Positions 1 to 11,296 of a stretch of DNA of 29,137 nt are shown piece by piece; within the stretch, counting starts at the first letter, position 1, and each line of letters begins with the position of its first letter. The translations under genes were made by a program, and so were the position numbers. The notes below the pieces were generated by a model. It was given only the letters and a program-made list of their open reading frames with translations, had not been told where the DNA came from and ran no database searches. Origin of the DNA: Pleurotus ostreatus/Saccharomyces cerevisiae fusant (taxonomy: Eukaryota; Opisthokonta); contig JAMQCK010000309.1 in NCBI GenBank assembly GCA_024196135.1, positions 1 to 29,137 of the forward strand, in the 5' to 3' direction.

Positions 1-557
1 ATCTTCTGACAGGAGAGCTGCACGCGGGAGACGCCGAGCGTCGCGGAGGAGCCCTTGAGGAAGTGGCCGAGGGAGGAGAGCTTGGGGAGGTCGGACGACT
101 TGCTGGATGGTGGGTCCGTCAGCGCTGGCCGTCGCGGGAAGAGGTGATGCCGGCTCACAGGGCCTGGTCCATGTCCTCGAACGTCGTCTCTGCTTGCGAA
201 AAGTACTCGTCGACCATGCCGCGGCTGAAGTCGTGCGTCTCGTCCTCGTCGAGATCGAGCAGCTGCTGGAACGTGTCCATGTTGATCATGGACTACGCAC
301 GACGTCAGGATGTGTGGGAAGGGTCATTGCTGGCGGCGACGCACCTCGGGGGACTCTGGTTCGGGTGTCTCTGCTTGCTTGGTGGCGGGCTCCGGCTTCG
401 GCTCTGGCTTCGCCACTGGCGCTTGTGGCTTCGTGTCCGCCACGGGCGACCGCGTCGGCGTCCTAAGCGCATCCTTGGTGTCGCGCGGCGGCTCGGGCCT
501 CTTGTGTGTCGTGTCTGGCTTGGATAGGATGGTCGTCGTCGCTACGGCGGCTGCCAT
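1..557 (-). CDS. YPD1: Ypd1-type histidine phosphotransfer (HPt) protein, C-terminus cut by window edge
   Basis: This is an intermediate of the multistep phosphorelay: it passes phosphate from a hybrid sensor kinase receiver to the Ssk1 and Skn7 response regulators (family knowledge). Exons read on the minus strand are 557-345, 292-159 and 102-1, with introns of 52 and 56 nt (GTGCGT..TAG and GTGAGC..CAG). The frame gives MINMDTFQQLLDLDEDE, then a helix ending in DQAL, and after intron 2 the HPt signature GHFLKGSSATLGVS. The phospho-accepting histidine is about residue 129. The conserved domain is preceded by about 72 residues rich in Pro, Glu, Lys and Thr, longer than in yeast Ypd1. The start at 557 is the first ATG; further upstream only non-ATG codons extend the frame. 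The last helix and the stop lie beyond base 1. Confidence 0.9.
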
Positions 558-1550
558 GATGTGCTCGCTGTCGTGTGCGATGAGGAAGATCCGTGCTGGG
601 TGGGAGCAAGAAAGCAACGCTGATTATCAACTCGGCAAACGAGCAAGTGCATGCTCGATGTCCGGTCCGAGCCGCCGACGCGCGTGTTCTGATCACATTA
701 TCTCGTTACGTCACCGCGCGCTTAAGCGTCGCGCCCTTCTCACGTTCAGAAGGCCTATTGTGGTTCGACTGGCGGGCCTTGTGCCCCAAAGGAGCCCGCC
801 CTGAGCTGACCTCAGGCCCTGCAAAGAAACCTCTAGCATACCGACACGACGAATGCGCCGTCGGCCCGCTCTCGATCTCTCATCCGACTCCACCGTCGGC
901 CCAAGGCGGCACGACCTACGCGTGTGTCTTGAGACGCGAGCGAAGAGGAGGGTGGACCCTCTTCCGTGGACGCTGCATTGTTCGGAGGATCCAATTCGTC
1001 GTGCACGCAGCCCGCAGCCCGCACGCCAGTACATAAACCGGAGGATTCAGAAGTCCCGGCGCGCCCGGCATTGACGTCGACGGTCGACCTTGTTCGCCAG
1101 TCGAGATGTCTAGAGGGTCGATGTGCCACTCGAAGTCAGGTATTTTCGTTTCCCGTGATACTCGGAAGGCACCGCGATGCGCATGTAGAGTTGACAGCCG
1201 CCCGCGGACCAAGCACAGATAGAAATTGCGCAGCAGTTCTCAACGTCAACCAGAGGGAGATGCACCGCCTCGAGAGCGGAGTTGCTACGCTTTGACTTGC
1301 TGTCGCGGACAACGGCAGGGTTCCCTGCAAAGCGGGGAGCACGGATATAAGGGAGCAGTGAAGTTGACTGACGTACCGTTCACTGCTATCAACAGATAGG
1401 CCCCCTCGAGGTCGAACATGCAAAGATAGCTCCAACGCCGTTGTCAACGCACACAGCTCGCGGTGTTTATGTTTGTGTGCGAAGATGGAAGCCAGAACGG
1501 ACACGAGAGAGATGTGGAAGAGTCTTTGCAATGACGTCGACCTACACAAG
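558..1550. other. intergenic region between YPD1 promoter and COQ7 3' end
   Basis: No reading frame here has family features or a consistent exon chain. The left end should hold the YPD1 promoter (transcribed leftward) and the right end the COQ7 3' untranslated region. The only structure seen is a plus-sense TATA-like GATATAAGG at 1344-1352, followed at once by a 9-bp inverted repeat. A 21-codon ATG frame (1468 onward) lies downstream of it but is too short to call. Confidence 0.5.
1354..1387. repeat. 9-bp perfect inverted repeat (possible hairpin or operator)
   Basis: AGCAGTGAA at 1354-1362 is matched by its reverse complement TTCACTGCT at 1379-1387, with a 16-nt spacer. It begins two bases after a TATA-like element at 1344-1352. 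The function is unknown. One 9-bp repeat in 29 kb can occur by chance. Confidence 0.4.
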
Positions 1551-2600
1551 TTAGACACGCTTGCAGAGCTCGATAGCAACCTTGCACCCCGCGCCTACGA
1601 TGGTGCTCAACAAAGCGTGAGCTGGCGCCCTTTGTGCGTAGTTCTCCACAGCAATATCCAGATGCTCCAGTTCATCGTCTCGGAACTCCTCGATGACCTT
1701 GCGAAGTAAGGGGACGCTCGGATGGTCGTTGGGTAAATCTTCAATCTCCTTCAATTGACTGCAACAAGCGTGAGCGATCCGTGCAACACCGGAGAAAAGA
1801 GCATGGCGACTGCAGCCAAATCCACGCTCTACCCAGACGGCCGGCATACTCACTCATCATAATGCTCCCCAATCACCGTCTCCACGGCCTCCGTGCACGC
1901 CATCGCCGCTTCGCGGCTCATGAGCGCGGTCCCTGCGCCCAGCAGGAAGCCTCCCGCGCGCGCGGCGTCGGCGAGGATGGTTGGCCGGACGCGGTGCTGC
2001 ACCTGCAGCTTGTCCATGACGTTGATGTGCTTCTTCTCTTGTTCCCACATTTCCTTTGTGTGGGCGCGGTCAGCAAAGGTTCTAGGCAATCAAGGAGGGT
2101 AACTGCGGTTCGCGGGAAGGGGGTGAGGAATAGGTATGGAAGGATGGACAGAAGAAGGGGTATGGGAGGGAAGTAGGGGGTGCGCATGGGGCTATGGGTT
2201 TGCATGGAAGGGACGAGTGGGCTTTCAGGGTGTATAAGGGGAATATATCCGCATGGTTAGGGCGACGCACCTTGATGAGCTCCCGTGTATTCTTGTCTCG
2301 GCTGAACACCGCGTATTGACCCATGTATATCCAGTTTGCGGCTATCTCTCCGGCCTGATCAACGCGTAGGGCAGCATCTAGCGCTGAGCGCTGTTCTGGT
2401 GTGATATCCGGAGTGGTAGAGACAGAGGGAGCGTCGGGGTCCGTCGACTTGGTGTACGCATCGCTAGCGAGGGTGCGATGGGTCGAAAGATGCGACGAAC
2501 TCGCCGTGGGGGTCGAGTGTAATGATCTTGAGGCGCTGTTAAGACGCCTCGCATACGAGAGGAGGCGTCGAGAACTACTTCTGGTCGTCTGCGCGTACAT
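1551..2600 (-). CDS. COQ7: 5-demethoxyubiquinone hydroxylase, mitochondrial (COQ7/CAT5/CLK-1)
   Basis: This di-iron monooxygenase performs the penultimate step of ubiquinone synthesis (demethoxyubiquinone to demethylubiquinone) on the matrix side of the inner mitochondrial membrane. Exons are 2600-2271, 2053-1854 and 1758-1551, giving 245 aa. The N-terminus is rich in Arg and Ser and free of acidic residues, fitting a mitochondrial presequence. Iron ligands are visible: E85 in DQAGEIAANW, E116 and H119 in WEQEKKH, E168 in VETVIGEHY, and E206 and H209 in DDELEHLD. The protein ends KVAIELCKRV, close to the family end. The start is the ATG at 2600; the frame runs upstream to 2645 only with a GTG. 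Intron 1 is unusually long (217 nt). Its acceptor AAAG|GAAATG was chosen because it restores the family run LIK-EMWEQEKKH; the earlier TAG at 2082-2084 breaks the frame. Confidence 0.93.
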
Positions 2601-2806
2601 GGCGCCTCGGACGGCGTGGGGTGAGGGAGAGTGGTAATTAGCCACGCGACCGGCATTCTGGCCGGCAAACGCGGGTCACGTGCGTCATTTACCGGAACGC
2701 GTCTTGCCTTCGACCACGACGCGTGCAGTGCTGTCCGCGTCTTCTCGTCCGAGTTGGACATTTAACGCATATATGCATCTTTCTCGGCCTTGAGGCTCTG
2801 CAAAAC
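2601..2806. promoter_or_regulatory. short divergent promoter region, COQ7 / CHL1
   Basis: Only 206 bp separate the COQ7 start (leftward) from the CHL1 start (rightward), so both promoters must lie here or overlap the genes. I see no clear TATA box. An A/T-rich stretch lies at about 2761-2775, just before CHL1. Sharing of regulatory sites is inferred from spacing only. Confidence 0.45.
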
Positions 2807-5800
2807 ATGTCTACCAACACCGAAACGTCCCTCGTTCTCCCTACCCCCTCCGAGTTTCCCTCCTTCCCCTACCCTCAGCCGTACCAAATCCAGCTCGACC
2901 TCATGCGTCATCTCTACGAAGTCCTCGAGAGCAAGAAAATAAGCATAGTGGAAAGTCCCACAGGCACGGTGCGTCTTTACCCCATTCCCTCCGTCCCCTT
3001 CACTCACCGATCACCCTTCCCCCGACCAGGGCAAAACCCTCTCCCTCCTCACCGCCAGCCTCACATGGTTGCGCGACCACCAAGACCGCGCGCGCAAAGC
3101 GCACGCGCTGGAGGTGACCGGCAACGCGAAGAAGAGCACGCCGCAGTGGGCGATCGACCAGGCGGTGGCGCGCAAGAAGCGCGAGCTGGAGGCCAGGGAG
3201 GAGGAGAGGGAAGAAAGGATGAAGAAGGCGAGGGCGAAGGAGGCGAAGTTGAGGGCGAAGGTGGTGCATATGAAGAAGAAGCAGGTGAGTGGGTTGATTG
3301 ATCGTTAGCAAGGGGGAAGGCGAGTACTTACTCACGATGATCGCATTAGAAAATGGAAGGAGCGGAGGGCAGCAAGACCAAGGCGTCGATCAACGAGGCG
3401 CGATATCTGCCATCAGACGACGAAGATGCAGAGGATGAAGATGGGATGTCGAAGGAAGTACGGGCGCTGTTTGCCAAGTACGTACTAGTACCTTTTCCCC
3501 CTAGAACCCTGCTGACCAGCATTTATCCAGGATCGAGGCCAGCCGTAACACTTCCCGTATAACGGAGGAGGACGAGGAAGCCCTGAAGTGCACCAAGATA
3601 TACTACGCGTCGCGCACGCATAGTCAGCTGTCGCAAGTCTTGCCGGAGTTACGACGGGTGGACGAGCGGCGTGGGCAATGTAGTTCATCTGCCTCCGACG
3701 ACTCTCAGCCAAAGGGCCCGAACGGAAGGCCTGCTCGCGAATGCGGCAAGCGCCCTCGCGGACAGGAAGACGAGGTCCAGTACTACACTACCACCCGCGC
3801 CGTGGCCCTAGGTTCAAGGAAGCAGCTTTGCATCAATGACACGCTGCTGAAGGGCAAGCGTGTCGACCTTGACGAGGCGTGTCGAGCAATGTTGGCAGGT
3901 GAGCTTGGGTCTGCCGGCGTGATGCATAACAACGACTTTGACCGTCGCCCTCAGAGAAGAAAGAGAAGCGCTGTCCCCACCTGCCGTCGCAGGAGGAAGA
4001 AGCAGCCATGCTCGACTTGCGAGACCTGATACTGGTACGTTAAGCTGTATGAATGCGCTTGTCTTTGTGAAACTCAAGCTTGCTCCCAGGCCACCCCGAA
4101 AGACATCGAAGAACTCGCCGCAACCGGGCGCGCCTCTGGTATCTGCCCGTACTTTGGGTGTCGAAAGGCCATCGACCAAGCAGAGGTGCGTGAGCAACGT
4201 TTTACGAAGTCTCGTGGATCTAATGATATGCCTCTTAGCTCGTCACCCTCCCCTACAACCTCCTCTTTCAGAAGAGCGCACGCGAAGCGCTCGGCATCGA
4301 CCTTAAGGACCAGATTGTGGTTATTGACGAGGCGCATAGTAAGTCATTCTCCCCTCATCATGCTTTGTCCCGGCGTCCTCGTTTGTCATCCTCCCCACAC
4401 TCACCCCGACCTTACACCCACCCCGAACCTACATCGACGTTCACCCTCCCTCGATACACAGACACTAACCCGCCCACCCAGACGTCATCCCCACCCTCCT
4501 CTCCCTCTCCACCACCTCCCTCCCGCTCTCCCAGATCCGCCTCTCCCTCGCGCAGGTCACGACCTACCTGGCGAAGTTCAAGACGCGGCTGAAGCACGTG
4601 CATGTGCTCAGCTTGCGGCGCTTGACGGTGTTTTTGGAGAGTCTGGTGGCGTGTGTGGAGGGGTGGGGTGAGGGTGAGGGTGCTGTGAGTGGTGTGGTGA
4701 GGGACGCAGTAGGCGGTGCGAAGGACGCGGCTGGCGGAACGAATGGGGTGAAGGCGAAGGAGAACGGACAGCGGACGGCAGGTCAAGCGCCGCAGAAGGG
4801 CGCAAAGCCCGCCGGCAAGCCCACACCCGGTCAATCTGCAGCGAAGTCCATACCCAGCAAACCCACCCACCCATACCTCGCGCCAAAAACTGAAATTATG
4901 ACCCCTAACGACTGCGTCTCGCGGCTCGGCAAGAAGGTCGAGGGCATCAACCTTCTCGAGGTCGAGCGGTATCTGAAGGCGAGTCGCATTGCGAGGAAGA
5001 TCAGTGGATATTGTTTGGAGTTGGAGGAGGTTGAGGGTGAGCAGGAGCTTAGCTCTAGGGAGATGGACAGGGAGAGGAGGATAAAATTGGGTCAGTGGTG
5101 GTTCGTTGGTGAAAGGTAGGGCGAAGGAAGGCTAACGGGGAGTTATACAGCAAGGAAGCGGAAGGGCATGATCCCGCCTCTGCACGCGGTGGAGGACTTC
5201 ATGGTCAGCTTGAGTGGGATGAATGATGGTAAGCAGCTTCGTCCATGAACCCATGAAGCTTCGGCCTCCTTCCCAGTTACGCTGAATCTAACGCTGACCA
5301 CCTCCCAGATGGTCGCATATCTTTCATCCGCAACGCCAACGGCTCGCTCGAAGTCCGCTACCAGTTGCTCAACCCGGAGCCCAACTTCGCCGAGGTCGTG
5401 GACGAGGCGAGGGCGGTAGTGCTCGCGGGCGGGACGATGTCGCCGGTGAGTCGAATGTGGCAATCTCAACCTGCTATGTGTTAAGATCTGACTCGATGCT
5501 AATCGTTATTTGCAGATGTCCGACGTCTTCAACCAACTCTTCTCCCACGTCGCCGCCGAACGGCTTGCCAGCTTCTCTTGCGGGCATATTATCCCCGCGT
5601 CTAACCTCCAGACACTTGTTGTGACGAAGGGACCGAAGGGCGGGCCGCTTGAGTTCAAGGCGGAGAGGCAGAAGGATCCTGCGGCGGTGAGTATCTTATA
5701 CTCGGTGTCCGCTACCTCGTTTGCATACGCGCGTTGGTATGCTGTTCGCCGGTACTGACAACCTCGCAGATCGAGGAGCTCGGTCAAATTCTGTTCAACC

Positions 5801-6611
5801 TCGTCTGCGTCACGCCGAAGGGCATGGTGGTGTTCTTCTCGTCGTACAATTTCCTCAACGCGGCGAAGGCGGCGTGGGGGCAGTCGGGGACGTTAGGCAG
5901 GTTGGAGGGAAGAAAGAAGATATTCTTCGAGCCTGAAGAGACCACCGATGTCGATAAGGTCCTGCAGAGCTATGCTACTGCGGTGCACGAGGTTGTGCGT
6001 ACGAATACTTGTTTTTTTCTCCCTCTTGACCGTCCTTATTCACCCTTTTGTCTACCGTCGACTCATGCATTCATCCTCAGGACCCCGCCCGGCCCAAACC
6101 CGGCGCTCTCCTCTTCGCCGTTATCGGCGCCAAGCTCTCTGAAGGTCTCAATTTCGCCGACGACCTCGCTCGCTCCGTCGTCATCATTGGCATGCCGTAC
6201 GCGAATCTGGGCAGCGCGGAGTTGAAGGAGAGAATGGCGTATGTCAAGAGGTTAGAGGAGCGGAGGGTGCGGGAGGGTAAGCAAGTGAGAGAAAAGGGCG
6301 CGAAAGATGCGGCGGCGGAGCTGTATGAGAACATGTGCATGAACGCGGTCAATCAGTCCATTGGTAAGTGAATGCTGTTGGGCCGTGATGGCTGGCAGAG
6401 GTTGGACGAGGACTGACCGTCGAGACCAGGTCGTGCCATTCGCCACCAAGGGGACTGGGCCGCGCTGGTGCTGCTGGACCGCCGGTATGCTAACACCGCG
6501 ATACGGAACAAGCTTCCCAAGTGGATTGGTAGTGGGTTGACTGTGGCGGATACGTATGGAATGGTGATCAAGGAGCTGGCGACTTTCTATCGACAGAAGA
6601 CGGCTGCATGA
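2807..6611 (+). CDS. CHL1: ATP-dependent DNA helicase CHL1/DDX11 (XPD-like iron-sulfur superfamily 2 helicase)
   Basis: Family members unwind DNA 5' to 3' and support sister-chromatid cohesion and replication-fork stability in the nucleus. Fourteen exons: 2807-2968, 3030-3284, 3350-3477, 3531-3898, 3955-4034, 4090-4185, 4239-4338, 4482-5090, 5151-5228, 5309-5445, 5516-5686, 5770-5994, 6081-6363, 6430-6611. Together they give 957 aa, between yeast Chl1 and human DDX11. Motifs in order: Q-like start, Walker A SPTGTGKT (50-57), Ia [10 protein letters not shown], four iron-sulfur cysteines C282, C299, C311 and C350 (GICPYFGC), DEAH 393-396, [25 protein letters not shown], and motif [15 protein letters not shown] (895-907). 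A low-complexity Gly/Ala/Lys linker follows the DEAH block (bases 4650-4880). Introns 1 and 7 fall inside Walker A and right after DEAH. All phases agree. Confidence 0.95.
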
Positions 6612-6854
6612 CATGCTCCTATTTAACGCTGATTTTTTATGAGCCCCATTCTTTCTTTGCTTCGAGAAGTATAATTTTCTCATCTCTCTCTCAGGGTTCT
6701 GTATCATCTATATACCTACCAATGTAACGTAGCGTAGATATGTTTGCGACCGGTAAAGGAAGTTCAACCGTGGGAGTGTCCTCGACCACGCGAGGTCGCG
6801 ATCGCCGTCCATTGATTTCATCACCACCGGGCCGGACACATTTTACCCTCCACC

Positions 6855-9800
6855 ATGGAGGAACAATCACATAAAGCTCACCGCGTATCTAAGAAGGACA
6901 AGGGGAAGGGGAAGGAAAAGCAGAAGGGCTTTAACGAGAAGGTGCGTGGCGCATTGTATCTCAAGAACTTTTCCTGACCCATCCCAGGCCTTCGCCCCCA
7001 AGTCCGGACGTCGAGCGGAACGCCAGGGACGCCGAAATGTCGAGCGCGATCAGACGCGCCTCCATGTCCCCCTCGTCAACCGCACGCCAGACGACGAGCC
7101 TCCCCCGGTCGTAGTTGCCATAGTAGGACCCCCTGGTGTGGGCAAGACGACACTACTGAAGTCACTCGTCCGACGCTACACGAAGCAGACGCTCAGCGAT
7201 CCCAAGGGCCCGATCACTGTGGTCAGCGGGAAGAAGAAACGCCTCACCTTCGTCGAGTGCAACAATGACCTGAACAGCATGATTGACATCGGCAAGGTCG
7301 CTGACCTTGTCTTGCTCATGATCGACGGGTCATTTGGGTTCGAGATGGTGCGTGCTACTTCCCCTCGTCCCCGATCACTACTCACAAATACGACAGGAAA
7401 CCTTCGAGTTCCTCAACATCCTCCAATCCCATGGCTTCCCCAAGGTCATCGGCATCCTCACCCACCTCGACCTCATCAAGAAAGCCGCGACGCTGCGCGC
7501 CACCAAGAAGATGCTCAAGAAGCGCTTCTGGACGGAGATCTACCAGGGCGCCAAGCTCTTCTACCTCTCCGGTGTGCTCAATGGGCGGTACCCCGACTCC
7601 GAGATTATGAACCTCTCGCGCTTCATCGGCGTGATGAAGTTCCGCCCGCTCGTCTTCCGCAACACGCACCCTTACGTGCTCGTCGACCGCCTCGAGGACA
7701 TGACTCCGCGCGAGGAGGTGCGCCAGAGCAAGGGGAAGTGCGACCGCACTGTGACGCTATACGGCTACGTGCGCGGGACGAACCTACGCCATCACACGCG
7801 CGTGCACGTACCAGGCGTCGGCGACTTCGACGTCGACTCGGTGGAGAAACTGGGCGACCCCTGCCCCATGCCGGACGCGGACTCGGAGAAGAGGCGGAAG
7901 CTGAGCGAGAAGAAGCGACTGATCATCCATGCGCCGATGAGCGATGTCGGCGGCGTGTCCTACGACAAGGACGCGGTCTACATCAACGTCCCGGGCAGCT
8001 TCACGCGAGGGAACGACGAGATGCCGAAGGGAGAGGGCGAGCAGATGGTGATGGATTTGCAGGACGTCAATTCGACGCTCGAGGACGCCGTTGCGCGGAG
8101 TCAAATACGACTCTTCGGCTCCTCGTCGAAGGGTCTGGAGGTGCAGGAGAGGGAGGAGATGGATGAGGACGACTTCGGTGACGAGTCCGGGGATGAGGAA
8201 GAGAAAGAGGAGTCTGACGATGAAGCTGAGGACGGGGATCCGGACGAGGATAACACTTTGCCTGACGCCGACCGTCATCAAGGCCCAAATACAGGTCGGA
8301 CATCAAGACGAAATCCCGCTCGTGGAATGGCCTCATCCTCACAAAAACAGAAGACCGACGTCGCCTTCGCCGAGAGCGACTCCGAGCTGGGCGATGAGGA
8401 AGAGCAGGACGACTTCGGCGGTCGTGTGCGGTTCGAGGACGACGTCGATGTTCCCAGCGACGAGGAGGATGAGGACGGCATGGAAGTCGACGAGGGTGAC
8501 GATGCTGGCGCTCGGTGGAAGCGGAACATGGGCGACAACCTCGCCTCTTTACGGCGGAAAAAGCGAGACTGGACCAAGCTCATATATCGCACGGACCTGG
8601 AGCCAGAAACAGTCTTGCGACAGGTGAACGGCGAAGACGATGGGGAGGACGCGGAGGATGAGAAAGAGGTCGAGGACGACGACTTCTTTGAGGTAAAGAA
8701 GAAGGCTACGCAGGAAACCGAGGACGAGGTGGAGGGCGTCGTTCGCGACGACCTCAGCAAATGGGAAGACGAGGAGATGCTCGAGTCCCTCCGTCACCTC
8801 TTCATCACAGGCGGCGAGGCAGGCGAGGACGGCGAAGAGGGTGCTCCCTTCGAGGACCTCGAGGCCGGCGAAAGTTCCGACGCCGAGGGCGACGCTGCAC
8901 CTTCAGCCGAGAGCAAATCCGCCTCCGCCCTTGCCGCCAAGAAGGAGCTCCTCAAGCGCAAGTTCGACGAGCAGTACGACGACCCCTCCGCCTCCAAGCT
9001 CGACTTCTACGACGAGAAGAAGGAGGAGATGGCGCAGCAGCTCGCGCTCAACCGCGCCGAGTTCGCCGGCGTCGACGCCGAGTCGCGCGCGCTCATCGAG
9101 GGCTTCCTCCCCGGCGCGTACGTGCGCATCCTCCTCCGCGGCGTCCCCGCCGAGTTTGTCGAGCACTTCGACCCCGCATACCCGCTCATCGCGGGCGGCC
9201 TCGTCACCGCGGAGACGCAGATGGGCTTCGTGCAGGTTCGGATCAAGCGCCACCGGTGGTTCACGAAGACGCTCAAGACGAACGACCCGCTGATCTTCTC
9301 CCTCGGCTGGCGGCGGTTCCAATCCATCCCGATCTACTCGCTCGACGATCACTCGATCCGGATGCGCATGCTGAAGTACACGCCCGAGCACATGCACTGC
9401 TACGCGACGTTCTACGCGCCCGCGGCCGTGCCGAATACCGGCTTCTGCGCGTTCAACTCCGTGGAGTCGGATGGGCGGGCGGGCTTCCGCGTCGCGGCGA
9501 CGGGCGTCGTGCTCGATATTGACCGCAGCGTGAAGATCGTGAAGAAGCTAAAGCTGACGGGCGTGCCGTACAAGATCTACAAGAACACGGCGTTCGTGAA
9601 GGACATGTTCAGCAGTGCGCTCGAGGTGGCGAAGTTCGAGGGCGCGAATGTGCGGACGGTCAGTGGAATTCGGGGTCAGATCAAGAAGGCGTTGTCGAAG
9701 CCGGACGGCGCGTTCCGTGCGACTTTCGAGGATAAGGTGCTGAAAAGCGGTAAGTCTTGCGAGCTCGTCGGTGTTTCCTATACTGAGCACGCCAACAGAC

Positions 9801-10361
9801 CTTATTTTCTTGCGCGCATGGTATACAATTCAGCCTCGGAGGTTCTACACGCCTGTCACCTCGTTGCTTCTCGAGGACAAAGCCCACTGGCAGGGCATGC
9901 GCCTCACCGGCCAAGTCCGCCGCGAGGAGGGCCTCAAGACGCCGCTCAACGTCAATTCCACCTACAAGAAGATCGAGCGCGCCCCACGTCGCTTCAACCC
10001 CCTCCGCGTCCCGCAAAAACTCCAGGCCGAGCTGCCCTACGCATCGAAGCCCAAGCTCACCGCACCGCAAAAGCGGCAGACTTACCTGCAGAAGCGCGCG
10101 GTCGTGATGGAGCCCGAGGAGAAGCGGGCGATCGCGCTGCTGCAGCAGATGCGCGCGCTCCGCGGGGACCAGGTGAAGCGCAGGCGCGAGAAGAAGGCGG
10201 AGAAGAGGGAGGAGAGGGAGAAGGCTCTGGCGAAGGAGGAGGCGAAGAAGGGCGAGAAGGAGAAGGAGAAGCGGAAGGAGTACATGCGCATTGCGGGGCA
10301 GAAGAGCAAGCGGGAGGCGGATATGGAGGGTGGGCGGGGTGGCAAGCGGCGGAAGACATGA
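6855..10361 (+). CDS. BMS1: ribosome biogenesis GTPase BMS1
   Basis: BMS1 is a nucleolar GTPase of the SSU processome that acts with Rcl1 in 18S rRNA maturation and 40S assembly. The start has a strong context (CACCATGG). Exons are 6855-6941, 6988-7347, 7397-9749 and 9799-10361, giving 1120 aa; introns are only 46-49 nt. The P-loop GPPGVGKT is at residues 76-83 and the G4-like THLD at 171-174. The AARP2CN-type middle ([20 protein letters not shown]) is followed by a long Asp/Glu-rich stretch (about 400-600, bases 8150-8760). The conserved C-terminal block [18 protein letters not shown] lies near 767, and a Lys/Arg/Glu-rich coiled tail ends the protein. The lower complexity of the acidic region and its high GC produce long spurious frames on both strands. 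It lies 243 bp downstream of CHL1 in the same direction. Confidence 0.96.
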
Positions 10362-11296
10362 GGGGGCACATACCGTGTGTAGTTCTAGTTGTGTAAGGTG
10401 GTTCAGCATGAGCGTTAAGGATGTCATATATGGCAGAGCTCCGTTGGGGTACATAATGTGCAGTAGAGACTGTACAGGACGATACACTGCGATACAAGCA
10501 AACGCGAGCCGATAGACAGACACACAACTCCCAAGCACGATCACGCTCAGGGAGTGTCCATGAGGGGGTTCAGGACGTCATACTAGCCGACGGTCAACGC
10601 ACGCCTGGCTCAAGTCCAGTCGCCGCATCACTTTCCACGCTCCGGCCATGTCTTGCGGGCCAGCGCGCATCGGTCGCTCGAAGGATGCCCACCTGGCGTG
10701 GGATTGCTCCCAACCTCCAAGCTGTCCAGCGCGTATCCGACCACGACCCTCGTGCACAGGTCGGGGATCTCAGTCGACGTCCACGAGATGAGAGGGAGAA
10801 GACAAGCTGCTTATATACTGCCGGGGTCTACAGCTCTCGTGGCTGTGGAGAATGCTGTTTTGTTTGCAAGCATCGGTACTTGCCGAGCTCTCGCATGACC
10901 GCTTCTGCACGCATATTCCCTCGAGAGCCTCTTCTTCCTTTCCATGTTTTTCCATGAACGACTTAATATTGTCAAGGTAGACTTGAAGGACTGGATCATC
11001 TACACTTCTCAAGGACCAGGTCGAGGACAATGTTACGATCCTGCGGCAGCGCAGCCCTCGGGGTAAAGCGTTGACCTAATACCGTACAATGGTCATCATC
11101 GCGTCCACATTGGGCACTGTTCTGTTCTCCCATCCGCCGTCCCGTCATTGTTTGTGGAATATCCGACAAGTTCAACATGTGTGGGCGCATGTGTACGGGA
11201 ATTTCGGCAAGTGCCGGCGATCTACGTTTGGTCGGTTCGCGTCTGTTGCCGGCTTCACCGATCCCACTGTCGACGCCGGCGACGACAACGACGGCG
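10362..11296. other. intergenic region between BMS1 and the VNX1-like gene, with a minus-sense TATA and gene-like debris
   Basis: This holds the BMS1 3' untranslated region and the exchanger promoter. It also has a minus-sense TATATAAG (10810-10817) followed leftward by a pyrimidine-rich leader and a 30-codon ATG frame (10670-10578, MRAGPQDMAGAWK...). These three signs are compatible with a very small gene or a non-coding transcript, but nothing in the peptide is recognisable. A possible protein relic (10912-11040) is listed separately. Confidence 0.4.
10912..11040 (-). pseudogene. possible frameshifted protein-coding relic
   Basis: On the minus strand one frame reads DRNIVLDLVLEK and then stops. 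An overlapping frame continues with DDPVLQVYLDNIKSF and MEKHGKEEEALEGI. The composition (amphipathic, Lys/Glu/Leu-rich, varied) looks more like a degraded protein than chance, and the switch happens without an obvious intron. The parent family is not recognised. It lies upstream of a minus-sense TATA, so it is not simply the 5' part of a gene starting there. Low confidence. Confidence 0.18.

Noticed and set aside
1473..1709. 78-codon plus-strand frame
   Set aside because: It is antisense to the conserved last exon of COQ7 and its ends do not fit a gene.
2601..2645. N-terminal extension of COQ7 to 2645
   Set aside because: The first codon there is GTG, not ATG, and the presequence is complete from 2600.
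8761..9522. 253-codon Arg-rich plus frame and long minus frames over BMS1
   Set aside because: They are shadows of the GC-rich BMS1 coding frame, with Arg/Pro/Ala composition and no domain.
11177..11296. Upstream ATG extension of the exchanger
   Set aside because: The 40 added residues have no family support and the ATG at 11297 opens a typical N-terminus; kept only as an alternative.
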